Origin: JANXYW01 sp031400455
GTDB taxonomy: Bacteria; Chloroflexota; Dehalococcoidia; DSTF01; JACRBR01
Direction of reading: 5' to 3'
DNA length: 64,000 nucleotides
Assembly (NCBI GenBank): GCA_031400455.1
Contig: JANNPX010000025.1
Coordinates: 1-64,000 of the forward strand
A program made the translations under genes and the position numbers. A model generated the notes under the pieces. The model did no database searches, had not been told where the DNA came from, and saw only the letters and a list, made by a program, of their open reading frames with translations. Numbering within the stretch: position 1 is the first letter of the stretch; every line of letters begins with the position of its first letter. This document shows positions 43,824 through 52,647 of the stretch, in pieces.

Positions 43824-44837
43824 CTACGCTTTGCTCTTGCGACGGCGCAGGGCGTACCAGGCTCCGATGCTCAGCGCCGCAGCGGCGGCGGCCAGCGCTG
43901 CCAGCCCGGCAGTCCGCGAGCTTGATCCGTTCGCGCGTGCTGACGCTGGCGGTACGCCGGGATCCTCCGCGATGCCGCCGACGCTGGTTGGGGGCGTGGA
44001 CGTGGAGGTCGCTGTTGGCGTTGCGGAGGCGGTGCTTGTTGCTGCGGGCGTCGGCGAAGCGCTGAGCGCGTATGTGACGGTGCCGGCCGTACCGTAGAAG
44101 CCGTTGCCGTTGATGTATGGCGCGTCGGCGGTGATGTGATAGTGGTAGATGCCCTGCGGGTAGTCGGCGGTCGCGTGAGTGTGGCCGTGGTAGGTGTCGA
44201 GCACACCCGACTGAGTGGTGATGGTGACGCCGTTCTCGAGCGGACCATAGACGGGGAAGCCGTCGAGCAAGTAGCCGATCAGTGAGTCTCTTCCGTTCAC
44301 CGCCGTGAGCGCGTTCGGCTCGACGTGGTAGTGGTACATGCTCGTCTGCTGCGGGTGACCGTCGTACTGGTCGAAGCTGTTGATCTCGTTCGTGAGCGGC
44401 TGGTTGGGGCCGGCGTACTGGTTGAACAGCGGCACGCCGTTCACGGCGACGCCGATCGGCCCGAGCGGTGTCGCTGCGTGCGTGGTTGCGACCTGCGGGT
44501 TCGCCGGTATGCGGAACTCGATCGTCTGCGTGGCGATGTGGTTGGGGTTCTGCGCCCAGTTCGGGTTCGTGCCGTTGTAGGCCTCGTAGCGCGGGTCGTT
44601 CAGCGTGGTGAAGTACGGGCTCTTGTGGTCGGGCACGGCGTTCGCCTGGATGACGACGTTGCTGCCGTCGACCCACAACGACACGGCCGACGTGAAGTGC
44701 GCGTAGCCGGACGGAGGGGTCTGCGCTCCGGCGAGTCGCGAGCTGACGCCGAGCGTGAGCGCGATCGCGGCGATCAGGCAGATCGATGCCAGCTTGGTGG
44801 TTCGCAAATGGGTGGCCCTCCGACGTGATTGTGGCAT
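43824..44837 (-). CDS. YHYH domain secreted protein with C-terminal anchor
   Basis: About 337 residues. A signal segment (TKLASICLIAAIALTLGVSS) is followed by a beta-rich domain with SMYHYHVEPNAL and GIYHYHITADAP, the paired YHYH motifs that give the family its name. A Thr/Pro/Ser linker (TPTATSTSTPPTSVGG) leads to a hydrophobic segment and RRRKSKA, so the protein is probably membrane-anchored from the C-terminus with the domain outside. YHYH proteins are of unknown function, often linked to metal ligands by the His pairs. The ATG is chosen before the signal segment; a ribosome binding site is not evident. Confidence 0.8.
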   Translation of the reverse strand: MPQSRRRATHLRTTKLASICLIAAIALTLGVSSRLAGAQTPPSGYAHFTSAVSLWVDGSNVVIQANAVPDHKSPYFTTLNDPRYEAYNGTNPNWAQNPNHIATQTIEFRIPANPQVATTHAATPLGPIGVAVNGVPLFNQYAGPNQPLTNEINSFDQYDGHPQQTSMYHYHVEPNALTAVNGRDSLIGYLLDGFPVYGPLENGVTITTQSGVLDTYHGHTHATADYPQGIYHYHITADAPYINGNGFYGTAGTVTYALSASPTPAATSTASATPTATSTSTPPTSVGGIAEDPGVPPASARANGSSSRTAGLAALAAAAAALSIGAWYALRRRKSKA

Positions 44838-44907
44838 GTGGGAGGGCGTGCCGCATGAGAGTTGGTTAAGAAGTTGGGAGTGCCGCCAACGAGTGTGGTG
44901 CGGCGGC

Positions 44908-44937
44908 GGGGAACGCGCGGGCTGGAAAGCCCGCGCT
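44908..44937. repeat. 30-base hairpin repeat, copy A
   Basis: Contains GCGCGGGCT-GGAA-AGCCCGCGC, a 9-bp stem. Identical over 30 bases to 45040-45069. It sits in the 296-bp gap between the YHYH and VWA genes, which holds no gene. Confidence 0.75.
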
Positions 44938-44976
44938 TCGTGGCGGGAATGGGCTGCGTGTGAGGATGGGGATTGG

Positions 44977-44994
44977 GCGGAGCTCAAGCTCCGC
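44977..44994. repeat. Hairpin between the two 30-base repeats
   Basis: GCGGAGC-TCAA-GCTCCGC, a 7-bp stem with tetraloop, midway between the two 30-base copies. Confidence 0.55.
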
Positions 44995-45039
44995 GGGTAC
45001 TGGCGTTCGCGGCGGGATTCGGCTGCCCTATGCTCATCC

Positions 45040-45069
45040 GGGGAACGCGCGGGCTGGAAAGCCCGCGCT
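45040..45069. repeat. 30-base hairpin repeat, copy B
   Basis: Exact copy of 44908-44937 with the same 9-bp stem; flanking bases differ, so the unit itself is the conserved element. Confidence 0.75.
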
Positions 45070-45090
45070 ACGGTTGCGGAGGAGTCTCGC

Positions 45091-45140
45091 CGAACTACGA
45101 ACTACGAACCACGAACTACCCACTACGAACTCGCTACTCC
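45091..45140. repeat. Degenerate tandem repeat of ACTACGA units
   Basis: Five imperfect units of (C)GAACTAC/CGAACCAC, complementary to the GTAGTTC repeat at 35908. Its end runs into the VWA gene, whose minus-strand stop codon (45134-45136) lies in the last unit. Confidence 0.65.
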
Positions 45141-48100
45141 GTGAGGCGGCGGTAGAGGGTGGGGAGGCGCTGGGGGAGTTGTTCGATGTCGGCTACTACT
45201 TCGTAGCCCATGTCTTCGCACATCTGGCCGAGGTAGTCGTGGCCTTCTTTGTCGACGGTGAGCGCGAACGGCGTGATGCCCTTGCGGCGCGCTTCGAGGA
45301 GCGCGTGCTTCGTGTCGTGGATGGCGTACTCCTTCTCGGTGCGGTCGCGGCCGTAGCCGTGGTCCTGCGGCCGGCCGTCTGACACGAGCATCAGAATCTT
45401 CACCTTCGCGTCGTACGCATCGAGCTTGGCGACGGCGTGGCGGATGGCGGGGCCCATCCGGGTCGAACGGATCGGCGCGATCTTGTCGATGCGCTTCTTC
45501 ACCTTGTCGCTGAACGCTTCCACGAGATCCTTGATGACGAAGAATTCGACGTTGTCGCGGCCGTACCCGCTGAAGCCGTAGATGCCGTAGCTGTCGCCGA
45601 TGGTCTCGAGCGCCTTGATGAAGAGCACCGTGCTCTCCTTCTCGAGATCGATGATGCGCTTCGGCGGCGCCATCGCCTGCGACGCGCGGCGCTGCGCGAG
45701 CCACTGGAAGTATTTGCGCGGGTCGTCATCGAAGTCGTCGTCGTCCGCGTACTTCTGCTTGCGCTTCTCGATCTCTTCGTCGGTCGATGCGCTCATGTCG
45801 AGCAGGAACGCCACGGCGACGTCGCGCTCGACCTTGTTGCGGCGCCAGTACACCTTGTCGGTGTAGCTGTGACCGGCGCGGCGCTCGATCGCCCAGTCGA
45901 TTGCGGCGTCGAGGTCGAATTCTTCGCCATCGAGCAGGCGCTTGATCTTGCGGAACATTTCGGGCTTCAGCAGTTCGAACTGCTTACGGGTTTCGTTGAC
46001 CAGCGACGCGTGCTCGCGCAGAGTGTCGTCGTAGTAGTCGTCGGTGCCCTCTTCGAGCACGCGCTCCTGCACGCGGCACCAGCGCGGCTTGTAGTCGGCG
46101 GCACGGAAGTCCCACTCGTCGTAGTAGAAGGACTTCACCTCGACGGGCAGCTCTTCGTTGTCATCGCCCTCTTCGGTGCCGCCTTCGCCTTCCTTCTGCT
46201 CGCCCTGCTTCTGATCGCCGATAGGCGTGCCGGACTCCTTCTCGAGGTTCGAGAGAAAGAGGCCGATCGTGGACGCGAGATCGCCTTCCGCCATCGCGCC
46301 GACGGTGATCTCGACGCTCTTCTCGAGCATCTCCTTCAGCTGCTCGGCGGTCAGCGGCGAGAGCGATCCGTCTTCGCTGACTTCGCCGTCCTTGAGGCGC
46401 ATTCGCATCAGGAGCTGCACCAGTTCCGGCTTGAAGTCACCGCGGAAGTCGACCTGCTCGGGGCTTTCGTACTCGACTTCTTGGCCCTGCGGCATCTCGC
46501 CGTCGCCGCCGTCGCCCTCGCCCGCGGACATCATCATCTGCAGCGAGTCTTCGGTGATCGTCTCCCACTCCTGGTCCGTGAGGTCTTCCGACGCGATGTT
46601 CGGCACCTTCATGACGATGTCGTACAGCGTCAGGGTCGCCTCGGCGGTGTCCTCGACGCGCGCGCCCTTCTCCTTCAGCGTGAAGAGCGCGTGGATGGCC
46701 TGGGTCAGGACGGGCTGCAGCGCCTTCGGCCAGATCATCGTGTGGGCGCTGTCGAGGCTGGCGCGGATCAGGTTTTCGACGAGCGCCTGGCGGAGCGGCA
46801 ACTCGCTGGGCAGGCTGCGCGTTTCGACTTCGTTCTCCTGCGTGCGCATCCACGCCTTGCGGATGCCGCCGTACTCGCGCCGCACGAGCGTATCGATGCG
46901 CGTGTCCTCGGCGATGGCGAAGAGATCCGACCCGATCTGGCGGTCGTCGAACAGATCGAAGAATCGCTCCATATCGGTGAGGTAGCCGCGCTCGCGCACC
47001 TGCTGCGTGCCGGCGGCGATGCGCTCGCGTTCGCGGTCAGCGCGATGCGTTTCCAGCACGACGCCGTCGCGGACGAAGCGGAAGAAGAAGCTGCCGAATT
47101 CGAGATGGGCGGCCTGGTGCGTCGAGAAGACCTTGTACACGGAGAAGTTCTGCTCGCGGTCGACGAACTCCTCGACGAACTCCGGCAGGAAGACCGTCGT
47201 GCCTTCCGTGCTGGGCCGGTTCTCGCTCACCCAGCCGATGCCCTTTTCGGCGAGGTACGACACGGGCTGGATCGAGACGTTCGTGCCGGTCAGCGCCTTG
47301 CAGTAGAGGCGCAGCACTTCGCCGACGCGCGAGAGATCGACGCGCGACGAGAGCTGCGACAGCACCTCCTCGCCTTTGCCGGACTCCAGCCGGAAGAACG
47401 CCTCGCCACCATCGATGCTTTGCTGGAGGATCTTGTTGCCGGCGGCGTGCCAGCTGGCCAACTCGGCGATGCGGATGCGCTTCAGGACTTCCGGCGACGA
47501 CTTGAGGAACTCCATCGCGGCCGCGGGCGATGCGGCGGACAGCTCTTCGGCCATCGACAGCAGGTCGTGGTGGCCTTCCTTGTGCACGTTCGCGAGCGCC
47601 ATCGCGCCTTCCGAGAAGAGCGCGTAGGCGTGGCGGCCGCTGCGGCGCGCGACGTTCGACGCCAGCGCGAGGAACCGGCTGCGTGCGGACGGATCGATCG
47701 GCGCGAGCAGGTTCGGCGAGCGCTCGAAGCAGATGCGCACGTCGGCCCACGACGCCTCGCCGACGGCAGTGGCGAGCGTCAGGAACGGCGCGCGGTCGGG
47801 TTTCGCGAGCGTCTGGAACAGGTTGGGCGCCGCGTCGAGGCAGGCGGTCGCCAGCTCGTACGACCGCTCCGCGACGGCATCGATCAGCGCGACGAGTCGC
47901 GCTAGTTCGCCAAGCGTCATCGACGGTAGCATGCCGGGGCTGGCGCCGAAGTAGACGGACGCGAGCGAGATGGACTTCCAGTGGCCCTTGTAGAGCCGCT
48001 GGCCCAGCGCGGCCCACTCGGTGATCTGGTTCTCGTTGAGGAAGGGCACGCTCTTCGGGCTGGCTTTGAAGAACGCCGCCGCGACGACGGATGAGTACTC

Positions 48101-48379
48101 GGCGAGGCCGCGGCCGGCGTGCGCCCAGTGGCGGAAGCCGGCGGACGGCAGGATGCGCATCACCTCGCCGGAGACGCGGAAGTAGTCGACCGCGGCCTCC
48201 CACGACCGCAGCGAGTGGCCGGCCAGCTCGACGCCCTCCTCCGCCCACATGCGGAAGTCGGCGTCCGACAGCACAGGCTGCACCTGCGCGACGGCGTCGC
48301 GGTACTCCGCCGCGAGGGATGGGGCGTGCGTGGCGAGCTTGCGCTCGATCTCGTCGAGGAACTGCTGGTCAGTGGGCAT
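45134..48379 (-). CDS. NorD-like VWA domain protein
   Basis: About 1081 residues. The first 300 residues are helical repeats of about 35 residues (WAEEGVELAGHSLRSWEAAV, GQRLYKGHWKSISLASVYFG), HEAT-like in feel. The middle has an acidic Gly/Glu linker (GEGGTEEGDDNEELP) and SFYYDEWDFRAADYKPRWCR, typical of NorD. The C-terminal VWA domain has the metal-site DMSAST near 860 and SDGRPQDHGYG. NorD/CbbO-type proteins act with MoxR-family AAA ATPases to activate metalloenzymes. A MoxR gene lies 7 kb away. A TATACT (48390-48395) so close to the ATG suggests a leaderless or near-leaderless mRNA. Confidence 0.85.
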   Translation of the reverse strand: MPTDQQFLDEIERKLATHAPSLAAEYRDAVAQVQPVLSDADFRMWAEEGVELAGHSLRSWEAAVDYFRVSGEVMRILPSAGFRHWAHAGRGLAEYSSVVAAAFFKASPKSVPFLNENQITEWAALGQRLYKGHWKSISLASVYFGASPGMLPSMTLGELARLVALIDAVAERSYELATACLDAAPNLFQTLAKPDRAPFLTLATAVGEASWADVRICFERSPNLLAPIDPSARSRFLALASNVARRSGRHAYALFSEGAMALANVHKEGHHDLLSMAEELSAASPAAAMEFLKSSPEVLKRIRIAELASWHAAGNKILQQSIDGGEAFFRLESGKGEEVLSQLSSRVDLSRVGEVLRLYCKALTGTNVSIQPVSYLAEKGIGWVSENRPSTEGTTVFLPEFVEEFVDREQNFSVYKVFSTHQAAHLEFGSFFFRFVRDGVVLETHRADRERERIAAGTQQVRERGYLTDMERFFDLFDDRQIGSDLFAIAEDTRIDTLVRREYGGIRKAWMRTQENEVETRSLPSELPLRQALVENLIRASLDSAHTMIWPKALQPVLTQAIHALFTLKEKGARVEDTAEATLTLYDIVMKVPNIASEDLTDQEWETITEDSLQMMMSAGEGDGGDGEMPQGQEVEYESPEQVDFRGDFKPELVQLLMRMRLKDGEVSEDGSLSPLTAEQLKEMLEKSVEITVGAMAEGDLASTIGLFLSNLEKESGTPIGDQKQGEQKEGEGGTEEGDDNEELPVEVKSFYYDEWDFRAADYKPRWCRVQERVLEEGTDDYYDDTLREHASLVNETRKQFELLKPEMFRKIKRLLDGEEFDLDAAIDWAIERRAGHSYTDKVYWRRNKVERDVAVAFLLDMSASTDEEIEKRKQKYADDDDFDDDPRKYFQWLAQRRASQAMAPPKRIIDLEKESTVLFIKALETIGDSYGIYGFSGYGRDNVEFFVIKDLVEAFSDKVKKRIDKIAPIRSTRMGPAIRHAVAKLDAYDAKVKILMLVSDGRPQDHGYGRDRTEKEYAIHDTKHALLEARRKGITPFALTVDKEGHDYLGQMCEDMGYEVVADIEQLPQRLPTLYRRLTE

Positions 48380-48427
48380 CGTGGGGTGAGTATAGCGAGG
48401 GCGTTTCGAAGGCGGGAGAGGCTGGGG

Positions 48428-49918
48428 CTACGGGGTGTACGTGATGTCGATGGCGACCCAGTCGAGGTCGAAGGCGCCGTTGGTGTCGATGGCGCTGTCA
48501 GTCAGGCGCACGACGAGTGCGCCGTTCGCGAGTTCGGCGGGCGTCCAGGCGTGGCCCCAGAGGTCTGACGCCGAGCCCAGGACGTAGGTGTCCTGCGCGG
48601 TGCCCGTCAACGGCGCGGTCTTGGCAGCCGTCCACGTCGTCCCACCATCCCACGAGAGCTCGACGCAGATGGCGGCGGCGATCGTCGTCAGGTTTGCCCA
48701 CGCATCGAGCCGGATGGTAATGCCGTTCACGGTCGCGCCTGAAGACAGCGCCGCGCCGTAGTTCCAGAAGAGGTGCCGGTCGCGGCCGGGGTCGCCGCAC
48801 GACGGCGTCAGGCTCGTGCCGCTCTGGTTGTCGTGCGCGCTTCCCGAGCCGCTGGCGCAGGCGTTCCCCGTCCCCGACTCATAACCGTCGTTGTCACCGC
48901 TGTTCACCGTCACCGCGGCGTCCGCGGCGCAGTCCAGCCAGCCTGTGCTGACGGGGCCGCCTGGTGTTGGCGTGAGTGTTGGCGTCGACGTGAACGTCGG
49001 CGTTGGTGTTGGCGTGAACGTCGGCGTCGGCGTAAAGGTCGGCGTTGGTGTGGGTGTGAACGTCGGGCTGGGCGTCGGCGTGAACGTCGGCGTTGGTGTG
49101 GGCGTGAACGTTGCCGTCGGCGTCGGCGTTAGGGTCGGCGTCGCCGTGGGCGTGTTCGTCGGCGTGTTTGTCGGCGCGCTTGTCGACGTCGCGGTGGCTG
49201 CGGGCGCGGTGTTGACCGGGACCGGCGTGGCGCTTGGCGTACGGGTTGGCGACGGCGTGCGCGTGGGCGACGGCGTACGTGTGGCACTCGGCGTGCGTGT
49301 TGACGTGGACGTTCGCACCGCGGTCGGCGTGTCGGTTGGCTCCTTCGTCGGCGTCTCCGTCGGTTTCTCTACCACGGTGGTCGCCGTCTCGGTCGGCTTC
49401 GGCGGGAACGTCGGCGTGTCGGCAGGCGGCGGCGGCTCGGTGGGCGCGGCCGTGCCGGTTGGGGCGGGCGCAGGCGTCGCCGTGTCCGCGGCGGGTGGCG
49501 TTGCGACGAACGTGGCTGTGCCCGCCACCGGCGTCACAGCGCCCGCAGTTGCCGTGGCCGATACGGGCGTGGCGCTCGGTTGCGCGGTCGCCGTGGCCGG
49601 CACGGTTGCCACAGCGGTGGCGGTGCCGGTCGGCGTCGGCTGGCGGATGATGTCGACCGTTTGCGGCGCAGCGACGGGCGTCGCGTCGAGGATCTTTCCG
49701 TCGTCCTGTGCGGCGCCGACGATGGCCGGCTGGAGCGGCTGGAATCGCACGCCCCGCGCGTCGGGCGAGTAGTCGGCGCGCAGCCGTGAGGTGGTGTTGG
49801 TGTCGAGGTACTTGATATCGGGCTGCCGCAGCGCCAGTGCGGCGGCAGCGGACGTCAGCCCGGCGCACAGGAGCGCCGCTGCCACGACCATCGCAACGGT
49901 CAGGCCGCGGCGCTTCAT
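48428..49918 (-). CDS. Secreted protein with long Thr-Pro repeat linker
   Basis: About 496 residues. A signal or anchor segment (LTVAMVVAAALLCAGLTSAA), about 60 residues of non-repetitive sequence, then about 230 residues of Thr/Pro-rich repeats (TPTPTPTFTPTP-type, also SPTRTPSPTRTPS), and a C-terminal domain of 150 residues (GWLDCAADAAVTVNSGDNDG, AAICVELSWDGGTTWTAAKT) that looks beta-sandwich-like with paired cysteines. The linker is typical of Chloroflexota surface proteins and could be O-glycosylated. The repeats are a likely site of length change by slippage. Function unknown. Confidence 0.8.
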   Translation of the reverse strand: MKRRGLTVAMVVAAALLCAGLTSAAAALALRQPDIKYLDTNTTSRLRADYSPDARGVRFQPLQPAIVGAAQDDGKILDATPVAAPQTVDIIRQPTPTGTATAVATVPATATAQPSATPVSATATAGAVTPVAGTATFVATPPAADTATPAPAPTGTAAPTEPPPPADTPTFPPKPTETATTVVEKPTETPTKEPTDTPTAVRTSTSTRTPSATRTPSPTRTPSPTRTPSATPVPVNTAPAATATSTSAPTNTPTNTPTATPTLTPTPTATFTPTPTPTFTPTPSPTFTPTPTPTFTPTPTFTPTPTPTFTSTPTLTPTPGGPVSTGWLDCAADAAVTVNSGDNDGYESGTGNACASGSGSAHDNQSGTSLTPSCGDPGRDRHLFWNYGAALSSGATVNGITIRLDAWANLTTIAAAICVELSWDGGTTWTAAKTAPLTGTAQDTYVLGSASDLWGHAWTPAELANGALVVRLTDSAIDTNGAFDLDWVAIDITYTP

Positions 49919-49919
49919 G

Positions 49920-51683
49920 TTACGCGGCCTCCTGCTCGCCCCAGCCGGGGATCTTGTACCCCTTCAGCGAGGGATCGCGGCGGCGGCGGGTCTCCCACTT
50001 CGGCAGAACGCGCTCGAATGCGGAGACGACTTCCTGGTCCAGGCGCCCATCTTCAACTTCCTTCCAGATGATGGTGAGCGACTCCTCGAGCGTCATGGCC
50101 GCGCGGTACGGCCGGTCCGTGCTGAGCGCGTCGTAGATGTCCGCCACGGAGGCGATGCGCGCCGTGATACTGAGCGTCGATGCGCTGATGTGCGCGGGAT
50201 AGCCGCTGCCATCGAGCTTCTCGTGGTGGCCCGCGACGAACGCGATCACCTCCGGCGCGAGATCGACGGGTGCGAGGATCTCCAGCCCGATCGTCGGGTG
50301 CATCTCGATCATCTTGCGCTCTTCTGGAGTGAGCGCACCGGGCTTGAGCAGCACCGAGTCGCGCACGCCGATCTTGCCGATATCGTGGAGATAACCGCCG
50401 ATCTCCAGGTGCTGCAGCGCCGATTCCGCGAGCCCGAGCTCGGCGCCGATGGCGACGGCGAGCTGACCGACGCGCACGGAGTGGCCGAGCGTGTACGGGT
50501 CGCGCGCATCGATGGCCGACGTCAGCGCCTTGATGGTCGCCAGGTGCTGCTGCTGCAGCCGCTCCGTCATGCTGTTGAACGAGCCCGCGAGCACGCCGAC
50601 TTCGTCGGTGCTCTGCACGCTCGCGCGCGCCGTGAGGTCGCCCGCCGTAACCGCGACGGCGACCGAAACGAGCTTCAGGAGCGGACGCGTGAGGCTACGC
50701 GCGATGAGCAGGCCCGTGAACAACACGGCGAGCGTGGCGACGGTGAAGAGCAATCCCATCTGCCAGCGCGTCGTCGCGCCCGCATTCAGGATGAACGAGC
50801 TTGGCAGGGCGATTGAGTAACGGCCGACGGCCTTGTCGCGGATGACGATCCTACCGTACAGCATGTCGAAGTCGCGCCCGTACAGCGTCTTGTGCTCGCG
50901 GACGGTGGATGCGGCGTTGGCGTCGAGAGCGGCCCCTGCCGGCGTGAGGTTGACCTCAGTGTTGTCCTCCGCATCGGCGAATGTCGTGGCGAGTGGCAGG
51001 CCGTCGAAGTCGTAGACGGTGACGTCCGCCAGCGCTTCCACTTTCACGCTGGGGAGGAACGAAGACAGCATGCTGCCGACAAGCACGACGCCCGCAAGCC
51101 GGTCGCCGTCGTAGATCGGGCCGGATGTGTAGAACGCCCAACCGTCGGGCGTCTCGACGAGCTGCGCGTACTTGTCGCCCAGCGCATCGACCTGCTTCGA
51201 CAGCACGTTCGATACGGCGGGCCAAGACGCGCGATCGTCCTTGTCATCGATCTCGGTGTATGTGAGCGCTTGTGCGTTGGTGAGTTTCGCACCGAAGACG
51301 CGTTTGCCCGCGGCGTCCAGCACTTCGACGCGGTCAGCGCGTGCGTTGGCGGCGAGCGGGTTGACGATCCGCGCCAGCGTCAGCGCGTCGCCGGATGTCG
51401 CTGACGTGGCGACGCCATCCGTGAACGCGACCGAGCGCACGACCTCGAGGTGCTTGCGCTCGCGGCGAACGAAGGAGTCGGACGTGACGCGTGCAGCCTC
51501 GGCGAGCTGGTTGTTGAAGCGCTCTTCGAGCGACCCGGTGACGAGGCGAGTCACAAGGTATGTCCCTGCTACCGCCATCAGCGCTGCCAGCACGAAGTAA
51601 GGCGCGACGATCTTCCAGCGAATATGGTGCGCTGGATACGAGATGGCTTTGGATAGCCATGCGGGAGCGGCGAATCGTCGCAT
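49920..51683 (-). CDS. Membrane sensor HD-GYP phosphodiesterase
   Basis: About 587 residues. A first membrane helix near residues 25-45, an extracytoplasmic dCACHE-like sensor of about 240 residues, a second helix near 310-330, a HAMP segment (AVTAGDLTARASVQSTDEVG) and a C-terminal HD-GYP domain: LHDIGKIG near 430 and HHEKLDGSGYP near 490, all metal and signature residues kept. HD-GYP enzymes hydrolyse c-di-GMP or cGAMP. The ATG at 51683 is preferred over a longer frame. The stop is 1 base from the next gene's start, so the TPT-linker protein may be cotranscribed and regulated with it. Confidence 0.9.
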   Translation of the reverse strand: MRRFAAPAWLSKAISYPAHHIRWKIVAPYFVLAALMAVAGTYLVTRLVTGSLEERFNNQLAEAARVTSDSFVRRERKHLEVVRSVAFTDGVATSATSGDALTLARIVNPLAANARADRVEVLDAAGKRVFGAKLTNAQALTYTEIDDKDDRASWPAVSNVLSKQVDALGDKYAQLVETPDGWAFYTSGPIYDGDRLAGVVLVGSMLSSFLPSVKVEALADVTVYDFDGLPLATTFADAEDNTEVNLTPAGAALDANAASTVREHKTLYGRDFDMLYGRIVIRDKAVGRYSIALPSSFILNAGATTRWQMGLLFTVATLAVLFTGLLIARSLTRPLLKLVSVAVAVTAGDLTARASVQSTDEVGVLAGSFNSMTERLQQQHLATIKALTSAIDARDPYTLGHSVRVGQLAVAIGAELGLAESALQHLEIGGYLHDIGKIGVRDSVLLKPGALTPEERKMIEMHPTIGLEILAPVDLAPEVIAFVAGHHEKLDGSGYPAHISASTLSITARIASVADIYDALSTDRPYRAAMTLEESLTIIWKEVEDGRLDQEVVSAFERVLPKWETRRRRDPSLKGYKIPGWGEQEAA

Positions 51684-51795
51684 CACGCAGAATGATCGTC
51701 CGCGAACGACCGCTGGATGATGCCCTGTGCATCGAATTGACGACGCATAAAACGCCGGAACGGGATCGTGAGGGGGTGCTGGCACCCGCCGCGAA

Positions 51796-51840
51796 CCTCA
51801 CCCGGCCGTTCGGCCACCCTCTCCGCCTGGCGGAGAGGGA
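51796..51840. repeat. CCTCACCC-type hairpin dispersed repeat
   Basis: CCTCACCCGGCCGTTCGGCC then ACCCTCTCCGCCTGGCGGAG and AGGGA. Two stems are visible, GGCCGTTCGGCC and CTCTCCGCCTGGCGGAGAG. The same type as 58045-58088. It occupies the gap between the HD-GYP and phosphoesterase genes. Confidence 0.75.
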
Positions 51841-51869
51841 TCGGATCGAGATTGCGGTGCCCGTGGTTA

Positions 51870-52556
51870 CTAACTTGGCGTCCAGAAGTCGCGGTTCTCG
51901 TTCGTCGCCTCGTCGGATGGGCGCCGCTGAGCCGTCGTGCCGCCGGGGATGATCGACGGGTCGACGGCGGCGCGTGTCGGATCGGCGAAGTCGTCGAACA
52001 CGACCTCGTCGGTCTCGGTGTCGAGCACGGCGTACGAGAGGCGGAAGTGGTTGCGGGCGTCGCGCGCCTCGCCCGCGGAGCCGGGATTGATCACGAGCGC
52101 ACGGCCGACGCGCTCGGCCATCTGGTAGTGCGTGTGCCCCAGCACGACGTAGTCGGCATCGATCTCGCGGAAGCGCGCGAGGGCAGCGCTGTTCGGGTAG
52201 ATGTACTCGTTGTACGGCTCCCACGGGCTGCCGTGCACCATTACCAGCGACTTGCCGCCGGGTAGCGTCGTCGTGAGGCGATACGGCTGTTCGGCCATGT
52301 ACGCGAGATCGTCGCCGCGCACCCAATCGGCGGCGCGGGCCTGCTCGCCCCACTTGCCGAGCAGCACATCCTCGTGGTTGCCGAGGATGTAGCGCGCGCC
52401 ACGTTCGCGCAGCAGCGCCATCACCTCGTTCGAGAATCGGAACTGGTAGATGGCGTCGCCGGCGCACAGCAGTTCGTCGACGTCGCCCATGCGGTCGAGG
52501 GCGATGCGCAGGGCCGCGTGGTTGCAGTGAATGTCGGAGACGATGCCGATGCGCAT
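51870..52556 (-). CDS. Calcineurin-like metallophosphoesterase (YfcE/MJ0936-like)
   Basis: About 228 residues. The dimetal site is complete: VSDIHCNHAAL, CAGDAIYQF, LGNHEDV, VHGSPWEPYNEY and LGHTHYQM. This set and length match bacterial cyclic-nucleotide or phosphodiester-type phosphoesterases of the YfcE/DUF2437-free group. Substrate cannot be chosen. A basic C-terminal extension of about 35 residues (TTAQRRPSDEATNENRDFW) is non-conserved. Confidence 0.88.
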   Translation of the reverse strand: MRIGIVSDIHCNHAALRIALDRMGDVDELLCAGDAIYQFRFSNEVMALLRERGARYILGNHEDVLLGKWGEQARAADWVRGDDLAYMAEQPYRLTTTLPGGKSLVMVHGSPWEPYNEYIYPNSAALARFREIDADYVVLGHTHYQMAERVGRALVINPGSAGEARDARNHFRLSYAVLDTETDEVVFDDFADPTRAAVDPSIIPGGTTAQRRPSDEATNENRDFWTPS

Positions 52557-52578
52557 CCCGCAGTATCGCAGGTCTCGT

Positions 52579-52641
52579 GGAACCGCAGATTACGCCGATT
52601 TCGCAGATTGTTTGGGCTCGGCAACCGCAGACTGCGCTGCG
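52579..52641. repeat. CGCAGATT-type dispersed repeat, two blocks
   Basis: GAACCGCAGATTACGCCGAT with TTCGCAGATTG, then a second, weaker block CAACCGCAGACTGCGCTGCG. Fills the 91-bp gap between the MATE and phosphoesterase genes. Confidence 0.65.
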
Positions 52642-52647
52642 TTTGGG

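Noticed and set aside
44838..45133. A small gene between the YHYH and VWA genes
   Set aside because: The open frame is built from hairpin and ACTACGA repeats and has no coding-like core.
45091..45140. CRISPR-like repeats
   Set aside because: Units are 7-8 bases, contiguous and degenerate, with no spacers.
45437..47905. 822-codon plus-strand open frame
   Set aside because: Antisense of the NorD-like gene, which has recognisable domains; the plus frame has none.
48891..49772. Plus-strand Gly/Val-rich frame
   Set aside because: Antisense of the Thr-Pro repeats.
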